Shown here piece after piece: positions 1 to 12,482 of a stretch of DNA of 64,000 nucleotides. Origin of the DNA: Psilocybe azurescens (Eukaryota > Basidiomycota > Agaricomycetes > Agaricales > Agrocybaceae). The stretch is from contig JAJIRX010000680.1 of NCBI GenBank assembly GCA_023853785.1, positions 62,001-126,000 of the forward strand, read 5' to 3'. Under the pieces are notes generated by a model, which did no database searches, was not told the DNA's origin, and saw nothing but the letters and a program-made list of their open reading frames with translations. Each line of letters begins with the position of its first letter. The stretch's first letter is position 1. The translations under genes and the position numbers were made by a program.

Positions 1-3000
1 ACGGCGGAATACGAAGCGATATCTTGCTCGACAGGCCGCAGCCCAAGCCGCAGCTGAAGGTGATGCAGAGGCAGCTGAAGCGATGGGCATGGTTGATATG
101 GGTTTCGGGTTAGAAATCTGGGAGAAAGAGCAGGAGCGAGAAAATTGGAAAGTTGCTGATTGGACGGAAGAAGACGAAGGGATCATGAGCGGCGCGACAT
201 ACGAATGGATTCGAATGGACGCAGATTTTGAGTGGATAGCAAACGTCAAGTTCGAGCAACCTGATTTTATGTGGGTTTCGCAGCTTCAAAGGGATAGGGA
301 TGTGGTCGCACAACTTGAGGTAATCGACATTTTACTGTGTGCCATTACTCCGGTCCCGACTGTTCTTTTTCTAGGCTGTGAATGCCCTTGCGGAAAAACC
401 AACTGCAATTGTCTCCAGCACGTTAACGAAGACGGTCTTGGTGTCCAGTTACTATTTTCGGATTCGCTGTGAGGCAGCCACGGCATTAGTCAACGTATGT
501 GTTCAGTCAAAAATATCACGATGTATCCACTCTTAACGACCACCGTTTATAGTGTGCTGTGCGCAAGCTAGATTTCTTGGGTCTTTTCCATCTTTTCAAG
601 CTCTTTTGCGATATTGCTATGATCCGGAAGACCCCAATCAAGATCTCTTTTCGCACAAATATGTTCCCAAGCCAAATGATTTCTCTGATCTATCTGAATA
701 CTTTGTCCGCAAGGTACGTCTTAAATAATTAACGAAAGAAATGTGCAGATTATTCATGTATCATTATCAGAGCCTTGTAAATGCCATATCACAAGTTCGA
801 TTTGAGAATGGCAAAACCCCATCTGTCGTCCGGCAATTTTTCATTGACCAACTTCGATACAACGATAATACTTCTAATCCCGTATGTTTTTAAATAATTT
901 CTTAGGGTCATGATAAACTTACACTTTTTTTCTTCAGTATTCGGACGGGTTCTACATCAGCACGATCATTTCAGCCGCTGCATATGCTAACGTATCTACG
1001 GCTCCTCCAGAACGCGGAGAGCTTTTACCTTCCGAAACTCGTACAGAATACACCGCTGAAGATATGGACCTCGTTAAACAAACGCGAACTGAAGTCGATC
1101 GTTATAGGAGCATGGATAGGCTCATTCCATCCCCTCATAATATTGTTACAATTGCTGCGCTTGAGGTAAAACGATTTTTACTCAGAAAGAAAATCACATT
1201 GTTTATTTTTTTTTATAGTTCTACATGATGCTGGGAATTGCCAATCTCATACCGAGTCACCCCAGAATTTTTTCCCATTCACAAGGTACATTGTTATCTT
1301 AGCTATGTGTCTTGAGCTTACCAATTTCTTAGGGAGGGGAACTTCACCCAAGTTCGAATCGCTGCCTTCGATGGTCTTTTCCTCACGAAATGGTATACCC
1401 CTCAAATTATGCGCTACATATTGGCTGTAATGGCCAACGATCCTTCGAAAGTTGTCAAGCGACATGTTGCCCGCAACGCTTGCTATAGTTTGGCACTGCT
1501 CGTTCAGATGGGTGAAATGAAGTCTACATCAAAAGAGGCCGAGGCGCTTCTTATTGAAGAGGACGGCAACTCCCAAGAAAAGGCTAAAGAATCGAAGCGG
1601 AGCGAAATGGAAAGTATGATCAAAGTACTACGCAAGGATCGGGAGGTCGGAAAGAATGAAGCTTTGAGAGAATTCCTTATGCCCATTGCACTGTGCGTGT
1701 AATCACCTTGCTTGCTACTGGAAGAAGCTGACCAAGGAAAAAAAAAAACAGGAATCCTGATCTTGATCATGAAGTTAGGTGGTGTATTCTCAAGCTCGCC
1801 GATCTCCTCATCCGTCCTGTGGAAGAATCTCCGCCGTCGGTTAAGATTCACATCCCAAGTACCCCAGTAATTGAAAGCGCTCCTCCGCTGCCTGCTGTCA
1901 AGGTGCCTGCTAAGGTGCCGAGGGTTATCAAATCAGGGGGACCCCCTGTTAAATCTCCTCTGGTTACGCTTAATCCTCCTACAAAGCTCAAGTTGCCGGC
2001 TAGTCCAATGTTGGAAACCACTCCGTTGAAACCTCTACCTCCCCTTGCACCTGTTGTCGATGCGCCCAAGAAGACTGTAAACTTTGCCAAACCCGATTTG
2101 CCTCTAAAAGTCTCCAAACCATCCAAAGCTGGACTTCCCACCACTTCAACTTCAACCTCCGCTTCCACTTCCGGCCAAGGTTTCCACTAAACCCGTCCAT
2201 GTATCTAAAGCACAATCAGGAGGAATGTCACTAAATGACCTTCGAGCCACAAGGAATGCATTGAAAAAGCTCAAAGCGAACAAACATGCTGTCATTTTTC
2301 TGCAGTCTGTGGACCCGATTAGAGATCATGCACCAAAGTAAGATAATTGTATATTAACATTCCTGCATTTTACTGACGGAGTATCCTAGTTATTTTAATA
2401 TTATCAAAGACCCTATGGACCTTGGCACTATGGGTGCCAAACTCGAGGAAGGGTTGTATAAAGATAGATTTGCATTCCAGGCAGATTTCAAGTTGATGGT
2501 GAATAACGCCAAGCTTTACAATGTTGCAGGTAGCTTCGTTCACAACGAGGCCATTATACTAGAAACCATTTTTGAGAAACGTGAGAACATTCGCTAGATT
2601 TCTTTGCTTGTCTTAACTCTTCTTTTTAGAATGGGCGGTCATCAACAAAACTTTGGCCGCAACTGACAATGCCCGCCCTGCCCCTCCCCCCTGCTGCCCC
2701 CTCCATTCCAGTTGCTCAGGTCTCCAAACCACAGCCTCGTATCATTTCTTCCGGCCCCAAAGCGCCCTCGACAACAGCTAACCTTCCGTCTGTTCCACCA
2801 CCTGTTGCACGGCATCATGAACCACATCATACCGAACCAGCGCCCTCTGTTGCATCAACGTCTCGGCCCATGATCAAGCTGAAAGTTGGCTCTCAATCTA
2901 AGACACCGACAGAACCCATAGAAAGGGCCTCCCAGAGTACAAAACCTCCCAAGAGGAAAATCCAAGCCAGCTGAATTACCGGCGGTCCTCGATGCCCCTC

Positions 3001-4300
3001 CTCCGCCTTACGTCGACGACGGGTCACATGACATTCTCCAGGAAGTACTCGCTATCGAACGGGAAAAGAAAGAACAGCGTCATCGAATTCCTGAAAGAGA
3101 AAAATCACAATCGGCCACAGTAGTAGGCAAGCGACGGAAAGTGGACGTCGAAGAAGAAGACGACATTTTAGCATTAGCAGCTCCTTCCAAGAAGGAGCGC
3201 CCAACACCTCCCCGGCCCTTCTACCAATGTCAAGACTTACAAGAATTCACCCGCGTCGACACCCAAACCAGCTGAGACTTCTGTCAAACCCAAGAAGGAT
3301 AGAACAGTAGATTCGTCACGTTCGTCGATGGTGGTTGATCAACCTCTTCCACCTTCATTGAAGGGCAAAGAAAGAGAGGTTTCCAAACCCTCTCCTGCTC
3401 CTGCCTCTGGTCCTGCCCCTGCTCCCCCACAGAATAAGCCTCGCAAGACAGCACAGTCGACACCCATAAACGTGAAGAAATGTAAAGATCTCATGAAAGT
3501 TTTATGCAAACTACCAGAATCCGAGATTTTCTTGCGACCCGTTGACGTCGTTTTGGACGGGTGTCCAACGTGAGAAAAGCACATCCATGACCTGTCTTAT
3601 CATATTAATGCTTTCTCTTTGTAGGTATTACGATGAAATCCAGAATCCCATGGATTTTGGCACCATCTCATCGAAATTGAACGATGGCAAATATGGAGCT
3701 ATGGAAGAGTTCAAAGCAGACGTGGAGCTTGTCTTCAGCAATTGTAGACAGTTCAATCCACCTGGCACATCTCCCACCATAATCGCGGCCGTCGTCGAGA
3801 AAGTTTTCAAGAAAGAATGGCCCAAAGCGATGGAACGCAAATTATCGTGGTCAGAGAAACGCGGGCTGCAAGGAGTGCTAACTACGCTTAGTAAAGATCA
3901 AATGTGAGTTGACAAGCCATGTAAGAAATTACATTTAACTAACATATACTTTAGGAGTTGGATCTTCCAAAACCCTGTCGATCCTATTGCCCTAGGCATC
4001 CCGACTTACTTCGACGTTATTCCGAAGAAAGATGCGCGCGACCTCAAGACCATCCGCCAAAAGCTTGACAGTGACAAATACGAAAGCGTCGAAGGGTTTG
4101 AAGCTGACGTGGAGCTGATGTTTCATAATGCAATCAAGTTTAATGGAATGGACTCGGAAGTAGGAGCTGTAACCCTTGCATTACGCGACCAATTCCGGAC
4201 ATTAGTAACGGGATGGAGGTCGGGCGGTAGTACGAAAAAACGGAAGGATGAAGACCATGGTACCCCACAACCAGTTGCAAAGAAAGTAAAGATGGGATGA
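1..4300 (+). CDS. TAF2: TFIID subunit TAF2, 5'-truncated, with C-terminal bromodomains
   Basis: TAF2 is the aminopeptidase-like TFIID subunit that contacts core-promoter DNA. The window opens inside the gene (reading frame from base 2), so the aminopeptidase-like N-terminal part lies outside. Seen: TAF2 signatures FEWIANVKFEQPDFMWVSQ (about 225-290) and NFTQVRIAAFDGLFLTKWY (about 1330-1390), a Pro/Ser/Lys-rich linker (1820-3470), and three bromodomain-like modules near 2300-2600, 3480-3840 and 3950-4240. The first two keep PMDLGTM/NAKLYN and PMDFGTI/NCRQFN. The third is divergent (DLKTIRQKL/NAIKFN). The stop TGA is at 4298. The linker frame is broken by apparent single extra bases near 2170, at the A4 run 2957-2960 and at the C4 run 3210-3213. 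All three restore one continuous protein if removed. The gene ends tail-to-tail with FAB1, about 150 bp away. Confidence 0.9.
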
Positions 4301-4449
4301 TTTCTGTATGTTACATTACTCTACTATTACCTAATTACACCAGCCTTTCAATGTCAAACAAATTGTACAGTAGGATACGCAAATTACATGGAACGTGAGT
4401 GAAAGATAATGCTACATGATATTTCTGTGAGTAGATTCTAGGATGGTAT

Positions 4450-7400
4450 CTACCAGTCTGGCCACAACTCGGATAAAACAACAGATGACTCTTCCTCGGG
4501 AGTGTCGCGTTGCTTCATCCATCTGTCTGGTATCTGAAGATGGTGTGAATTATAGACATAATAAATGCAACTATGTTTCCAGGGCGGGGACATACCAGGG
4601 GGAAATAGCGCTCCATCGCGCTTATGAAGCGTTGCCTATATTGTTTTGGAGTGACAATGGTTGGTTCACCTCTTCCGGCTCCTCCCAAGAACGCAGATTC
4701 CTTAACCCAACTTTCGAGTTTTTGTCCCATGTGTAGGTGCGAATGTAATCTTTTTCAAACCGGTTATAACGTATAGCTTTGCTTATCATTCACGAACGGC
4801 ACACTTACCAACAATACCAATAACAAGTTCGTTGTTTTTACTATCGACCTAGAGTGCTATTTCAGCGAATTACTTCACTTAGTGCAAATAATGACTTACG
4901 CCGCAGACTAAGGAGTAATCCATAACATTGATGTCGGATAGAAACTTGCTGTCGTTGTACAGCGCGCCGCGAAGAATTCGCTTTGAATGTTCACGAAGAT
5001 AAAAGGGATTGAGGTGTGCGGCTTGAGGAACAAGGGTTGCAATCAGATTTATAATAACCAAATTGCTCCAAACTTTAAGACTTACCTTCAACTAAATTCT
5101 CATCCAGCAACACCTCATTTTCTCGTCCTGTAGATTGAACATGCCGATTCCGAGTAGATCCTTTCAGGTCATAAATCTGTACAACACATCATAAGGGGGA
5201 ATTCACGACGATAAATATACTATTTACCTTTTGTGAAACGTCTGTCGTAGAAAAGATTCTCCATGACCAGTAAATTCATTTGCATTGATTTGGATCTCCC
5301 AGGTCCTTTGTCCTTCCCGGTCTTTCTAAATGTTAATTTATAGCATCCAAAAACCTTGGCCAAGAGTGTCGGCCGCTAAATATGAATGAGTTTTGACATG
5401 GAGTGCTGAAAAGAGGGATACTGACATCGGCATACACTGATGAAGACATATAGTCAAAATATGCGGGGGCGAAAGTTTCCATTGTCTGTAACTCGGGTTT
5501 GGATAGCTCTTTTGCGATGAATCGGTCGTCTTTGAAATATGGGGTTCAGTGAATGAGTAGGTTGTGAAATTTGAGAACCTACCTCTAGTCTTGAGAAAAG
5601 CAGAACCTGATTTACCACCACTGGCATTCCACTTGACGCATCGCGATAAAGATTCGACCATACTCTTTTCACAGTCATAGGTCCTACGCAAAGCGTCGAA
5701 TTGTTCTGGGTATAGAACAGTACAGCTGATCGTTAATCCTCCACTTTCGAAAGCTTCGATGTATTGGTGAGAAAAGCTGGGACAAAAATAAAATAAAAGA
5801 AACATACTAATCGCCCAAGGGAGTTTGGAAGAGGGGGCTCTTAGATCTTCTGTTGGGTCGGCAGAATCAGAATCTACATTGACGACACCCCAAGTTGATG
5901 ATGAATCGCCGACGGAGCCATCATCTGGCATGAAGGCTTCACTTCCTTCCGAAAACTTTGCTTCCCTTGCTGTTTTCTTCTCTGCCCGCGACTTAGCCAG
6001 CATATCACGATACTGAGGAGAGCTGGATTTTAAATGTTAGAGAAAATATTTAAATAAAGTTCGCTCCTTACTTTAGAGCAAGTGCAATGATGGAAGTAGG
6101 CTCATCAAGTCGGACGACCATGGAAGAATCACGGAAGATGTGTTCAGGATCGCTCATAGGATCGTCGCCTTCAACAGAATGTCTGGTGGGCTGAGGCCAG
6201 AACCCCGACAATGCCTTCAAGATAGAATTCCTTTCTGTACCACTGCCCGCGAGTTCAAAAATCCGAAGGTGGCGGAGTAAGGGTCGCGTCCTGCTTATTT
6301 CTGATAGTAGCTGATAAAAAGGGAGATGAGGGTACTGAAATCTGACCAGGAGGTGGAAGCGATGGTGTGGTTTCTTCCTGTCCTAAGCCTAAGGGTAAAT
6401 GTTCGCTTGATGCCAAGTCTATTGTTGGAATGGGTTTTGAAGCAGGTTCAGTGGGAGCATTTTCGTTTTTCGCTGGAAGTTTTTCCACAGAAGTGGTAGC
6501 AACAGATTGATCTTCGTCATTTCCTTCGTCTTCGTCGTCAGCTTCGCTGGAGGAGTCAGAACTTTCGGAGTCGTCACGTATGGCGTCCTTTACACTGTCA
6601 AGAACCTCAACTTTAGCGCGTGCCGAGGCAACTGGACGGGCGCGTTTCCCGCGAATCACAGCATATCTGCTCTTAGACCGTTCAGCATCACGACCTAATC
6701 GTTCAAAGTGTTTTGCCATGTTGGAAACTTTAGTGCCAGGGCCACTTGGAAGTCTCCGGAAAGTTGACTTATTGGCAGAGCTTGAAGAAGGACGTGGTGC
6801 AGATTTATCTTTGGTTCGACTGACAATGCGCGGCTTGGGCTGTTTGGCACCGGTGATTGCAGGTTGTCTGCCCGGGGGTGACGAAGGACGACTAAAGCGA
6901 ACTTCCTTCCCTTGAACACTGAAAGAACGTTTCTCTGGAGAAGCTCTTCGAGAAGAGGCTTGTGATTCGAGATTAGAACCCTTTGGCGCAGGGATACGAC
7001 TACCACCTGTGGCGGCAAGGGATCGACGAGGATGAGTCAGATATTTCGGGGCTACATTGGCCGCGTAACCTTGTTCAAAATCAGAGGTAGATGCCTTGCG
7101 GACAGGAAGTCGATGGCGGCTTTTACTCCGTACTGACTGCCGCAAAGTTAACTGGGAGGGATATTCCTGCTCGCTCTCTGACATAACGGGTTTCGGTGGA
7201 AATGCTGTTCGTGCCAAGTCATGTACTCCCTGGGCAGGGAGGAAGTCTTGATATTTCTTGACCAAGTCTGCAACGCTGAGATTTTGGTTGAGAGGCCTAG
7301 GTAGGCGAGAAGATCTTGCAGTAGAGTCTGCCGCAGACGGTTCTGAAGCTTCAGTATCCTTAGAGTAATGAGGTCAATTCATGTAGAACGAAAGACAGAG

Positions 7401-10400
7401 ATAAGTATCAAACCTTCGGAGCAGATGTTGTCTCAGTATTGACCACATCCTCACGGGGTGCTCCAATTGTAGAGTCACTATCAGGATCTGACTTGGGCTG
7501 GTCTTCACGCACTTCGCTCTCGGATGTCTCTTTGTTTTCTCTAAGACCAGAACTTGTAGGTGGCTTCTCCCCCTTTTCATTCATGTCGATGCTAGACTCG
7601 GTATCAGAAGCAGAGGACGCAAATGCAGAACCTGCAGTCGTGGCTCTCCTTGACTTGTATGGTACTTCCTCCGCTTCAGACACGCTGGAAGATGGAAGAT
7701 GCGGACTGTCGAAAGCTCCCGCTAAATCGTATCTCCGAGGCCACATAGACCTTATAGAATCAAACGCAGAGGATCGATTGCTGTTCCTGTTGATAGTGTT
7801 TTGAACCGGCCGGGGTTTAGGCAGCCTGTCGAAGTCCATTTGCCATGCCACAATTTTATCTTGACGATATGCATGAATCTGATTAAGGGCCAGAGTATCC
7901 GTGGGTGGCGTGTTTCTGTATGTCTCATTGATAGATCGACTGATGTCTTCTCTTTCAGCCTCTGCCCTCATTATTAAGGTGTTGATGTCTGCTAAAAGGC
8001 GCGCGTCTGTTTCTTCATCTCCAGTCGCGGCATCAATGCTAATCAGTTTGAGATCGTCGATCAAGCCTGTGTACCAAAGCATATTCCGATAATGCAGCCT
8101 TTCAAAGTCTGCATTTTTGAGGTCCAACTGTGTTTCGGGTCGTACGCGAATTCGGAAAGGTGGATAAACGATTTCATGCAATACGACGGAATCTGCCTGG
8201 AATCGCACAGTCATGCCCTTTGTTGCAAAAAAATCGAATGTGATGTTGATAAATGTTGTGTTGGCATCCTGCTCCATGAACCAGCAAGACATCGGCCGGA
8301 TAGAAATGAAGTTCGAGAAATTTAGCAAATGAGTAGCGCATCATTTCCTCAGAGACAGGGATGAATGGTGTAGCTGAGCCGCACACCCGGCATGCACTCC
8401 AAGTCGTGACAAGGTCATACGATGGATAGCCAATAATCTGACCTTCCCATTGTTCAACGGCCACAGACAAGGATGTTTCGTTGTGAACGTAAACTTTGCA
8501 ATGTCGAGCAAGAGGTTGTTCGCAGCCTCTGCCTGTACAGATGGCTTTAGGGTCCTGGTACTGCGTTAATGTGTCGTTGACAGACTTCTCAATAAATTGA
8601 CCGAGTGTCATATCGTTTTCTCCATAGAATTTGATATAAGTTATACGAGGAGCAAAACAAGGTCGATGCAAACCAATGTCAGAAGCAGAAACGGTGTACT
8701 CCCTGACATGAATGCATTGGTATTTTTCGACGACGAAATCATCGGCATTTTTGCGCAGATACCACTCCCAGATACGTCGGAACTCTTCATGTTGCCATTT
8801 CAATAAAGTGTAGTAACTCTGATGGTGTATATCTGCCACTGTCTTTAGGCATTCAGGTTCTTCTGGAGTAAGGAATGTCGATGACATGACGGAAAGCGCA
8901 GGTGTACTTGGGTCTGAAAGATTGGGAGACGCCGCTCCCAGGGTGAAATAGGAGTCTTGGTCCACAGTGTTCGTTGGAGGGAATCCATCAGCGTTTAAAG
9001 GGGCAGACGAAATGTTTAGAACGGGCAAGGCTTCGATTTGGGCAAAAATATCATCGCGTTCTTCGCCAGCAGGGGTATCTAGTCCGTTGGTTGGTGTTAC
9101 AGCTGTGAGAGTTTCCTCTTGCCGGTGCATGGATTGGAAGCGTTCCTCTTTTCGAACTATTTCATCTTCCCAAGCTCTTTTTGCCTCCAACAGTTTATTG
9201 TCGAGTTCCTTCATCCGTCGAATAGGATAGGGTGGAGGAAATCGTAAAGTGGCAGAAACCGATATGAAGGTTTTGATGTAGGGCTCTAGTGAATCGTCAA
9301 TTCTTCGTGTCAGACGCAGTTGTTCTGCATCTTCATTTGGAAGGTCCTCTTCCATGCTGTCGACAGGCAGGCAAGAGTCGTCGGCTTCCTTGTCGGGCTC
9401 TGGGCTTGAAATGAGGAGCTTGGGTGCCGAGAAGCTCGAGGAAGGCATTAGTAAAGAATTTATTGATACATTGAGCTGCAATTGACGACTTTCGGATAGG
9501 GGTATGGCAAAGGCATTATCAGACGGAAGGCTGATAACAGAGTCTTTCCACAGGTGTGTTTCGAGTTTCAAATTTCGAACGACAAACGTCAGGAAACGAG
9601 TGACTTTCTTTATACGCCTCAAGGTGTCGATATTTCCGCCCCGCAGTATAATAGTACATCCCATATCCCGATTACAGCCTTCGAATCGCATATAGGTTTT
9701 TCGGCGACCTGGTATCAGTGGGTGGTCGTAGGTCTGGATGCAATATCTCGCACAATGTCCCAACCTAGGTTCCAATGCTAATCTATCCATTGACGAGAAC
9801 ACGTCACCCTGCGTCATTCTCGCTATGGTCTGTATTGCAGATGATTTGACGGTTCGAGCAACAGCAATATTATGCCGTGCAAGAGCGTCAAGTGCGAGTC
9901 TAGACACGGACTTCTCAACCAGGACAACATGGGGCCTCAACGCCGCAATGCGAGACGCAAGGTTGCCTAAGTATTCTTTCTCCTGGCGGACTATTTGACC
10001 AAAGTGCATATATTGACCCTCGACGCGTGAGAACTCCAGAGGAAATGTCACTAACATAACTCGGGGATTGGCCTGCTGTCTTGACATCTGCTTGTGAGCA
10101 ACATTTTTGGTGATGACTGCCCCCGTTACATATTCTGAATCTTTGGGCTTCCCGCCAGGTATTTTCTTGATTTTCACGTATCGCCTGACATCCATATCTT
10201 GTCCTTGTCGATGAGGCAGGGAAGTAAGGTCATTTCCTTCGCAATACGAAGGGCTAATCGTAGTAGCGTTTCCTCCCATTCCTTGATGTTTGGGATTTCT
10301 TCGATAGTCAACATTTGGCGGAGCATAATCTTGAGATGATGCATTGACGCAAGATTGAGTTCTTGGGCATAACTAGTACAAGTCAGCCATTAGATATAAA

Positions 10401-12004
10401 TTATACAAGGGAGTGAACTCACGCTGTACTTTCGCGTCTTGTACGCCATCCTGGCTCTATATCGAACGTCTGAGGCTCTAACCTGCTCTGCACCCGACTG
10501 CGAATGAAGGGAGTGGCAACATCAAATTCCCCATAGGGGTGACTCGAGGTCCTCGTCTTAAGTTGAAGACGCGGTGTTCCCAAGTGTTCTGGAGATCCAA
10601 TCGGAAATTGAATAGAACTTGTAGAAGTATCTATATCAATGGGTTTGGTCGATGGAAATTCAATGCCATTTTTACGATTGCCGTCCGCTGAAAAATGATC
10701 TATAGGGAGGGAGGCGGGAGGACTGTCCTGGTGATCCTTTTCTTCGTCTGACAGAGCTCGTCGAAATGGCGCAGGATTATCCCTAACAGTATCCCAGACT
10801 CCATCCTCCCCTTCTCTCATGAGGGGCGTTTCTGGACGCGAGAAACTGCCGTCTGATCCATACAGGGGCTTTCTTGTCTCTGCTATAGAAAACAGATTGA
10901 ACGGTTCATTCGCGAAAAGGTGAGAAGCGGAAAAGGGAGATTGTGGATGAGGTAAACTGGTAAATGGATCAATTCCCATTCCCATTTGGTGTGCAGGAAA
11001 TGTGGTCGCTGAGGATATAACAGAGCGACGATCGTCGTCGTCGTCTTCCTCCACTTTCGCAAGTTTCTCCAGACATAGATTGCAGACGCGGACCATCCCC
11101 TCTGAACCAAATCTAGCTCCTTTGATGATGTTCGAAGCGCAACGTGAGCAGAATATTTGACCTGGAACAAGTTCAGTAGGTGTTCTTATTCAACAACAAG
11201 ATCATGTTTACCGCATATACGACAATGATGTTTCCTTCTCCAAGTAGTAAATATACTCTTGCAGTCATAACATTCTTTGCAATTCTCGTCATCCATCCAA
11301 TAATCACGCGATAATCCTGAGCTCGTTAAAGTGATTAAATGGTAGATATATAGCTCAGAAAATGATTGCATACCTTCACCCCTTAACCGTCGCATAACTT
11401 TAGATACTGATCCAGACTTATGGATACTTGTTGCCGTCTTGATGCTGCGTGCGTCATCTTGAATAGGAAACCCTGGGATCGATGTTCCAAACGGAGCGTT
11501 GTCTGCAAGGTCTATTCCAGGAGAATAAGGAGTTTTTTGGGATGTGCCACGATCGTATTCAACTGTATAAGTTGGAAGCTCCGACTGAGCAGGTGTTAAT
11601 GAGACAAGGGGAGGGGCCGCTTGGGCTGGAGCAGCTGCAAGGGGATTTGGTCGTTCAGATGCAGACGTCCTAGACGAGAAGTTGGAAGAATTTGTTTGAA
11701 TAGTGGTATATGTCGGGCGTCGAGCTTCTGAACCATTGACTATTGCATTGGTCATATTATTGCTCGTGGTCATATTGGAGGTAGTCGTTGCCGCGGCAGT
11801 TAGCGGAGCTGATAAAGAGTTCTTCACTCGCGAGAGAATTGATGTAACAAGGGTATAAGATGATTGGTCGTGTTCATCTTCCTCTGAGAAAGGGTTGAAT
11901 GAAGTAAGACTCGTTACATCGTCGTTCAGTTTCATGCTGCTCCTCGACCTGGAGGATTGACCGCTGACAGAGTCTATGAGAGGAGAAGAAGATGGAGATT
12001 CCAT
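4450..12004 (-). CDS. FAB1: 1-phosphatidylinositol-3-phosphate 5-kinase Fab1/PIKfyve
   Basis: Makes PI(3,5)P2 from PI3P on vacuole and endosome membranes. Start ATG is at 12004. Domains in order: a FYVE zinc finger (about 11330-11050, with the basic patch [11 protein letters not shown]), a long Ser-rich linker, a chaperonin-like CCT/TCP1 domain (about 10100-9600, [20 protein letters not shown]), the Cys-rich Fab1 region (about 8800-8170), another low-complexity linker, and the PIP-kinase domain at the C-terminus (about 5800-4450), with [11 protein letters not shown] and the activation-loop part [14 protein letters not shown]. The last exon lies beyond an intron at about 4533-4588 and ends ...SELWPDW, stop at 4450. 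Two single-base frame breaks occur in homopolymers: a T7 run on the coding strand (8227-8233) inside the Cys-rich region and a T5 run (6257-6261) before the kinase. Removing one T in each restores the conserved frame. Divergent neighbour is CSN2. Confidence 0.93.
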
Positions 12005-12482
12005 TCAGCAGACCGGCTGTTAAAGAGTGGGGAGATGGGAAGTGATGGATAGCTGGAGCATCTGGTTGACACCTGCTGAACCACTAGCACTTTCAATTTA
12101 GGGACTTCATTGCGATCGCCGCCTGTCACGTGCGTCTCCTACTATTGATTCCGACTCCAATGTGCAAATACAGTGCAACCTCTCAAATGAACTAGAAATT
12201 ATATTTCATCTTAAATTATTTCGCGTCTTTTACTTATAAGAAAAACATATGCTATCTCAATCTCTTTTAACTGGAGATTTAAGACCATGAAAGTGCCCAA
12301 AGTCTGCTAGTATCCACTTATTTGCAGCTATTTATCGTCCTGTACTTGCACGTGTTCAATGCTTAAACTGCCATCGTAATTATGGGTCTTGGCTCGAGCC
12401 TCGCACTCACTGTCTGTCAAGATCGAAGGAAGGAGAAGCTGTTTTCTCATATCTAAACCGCGTTATACCCTAATTCTTCGAC
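12005..12482. promoter_or_regulatory. FAB1/CSN2 divergent promoter region with two CACGTG boxes
   Basis: This 478-bp region separates the start codons of FAB1 (-) and CSN2 (+), so it must hold both promoters. Two palindromic E-boxes CACGTG lie at 12127-12132 and 12349-12354. The first reads GTCACGTGCG, close to the copy upstream of the LAMTOR2-like gene. Binding of a bHLH factor is inference; only the motif is seen. Confidence 0.35.

Noticed and set aside
4443..4736. Plus-strand open frame of 97 codons
   Set aside because: It is antisense to the conserved C-terminal exons of FAB1, which explain the sequence.
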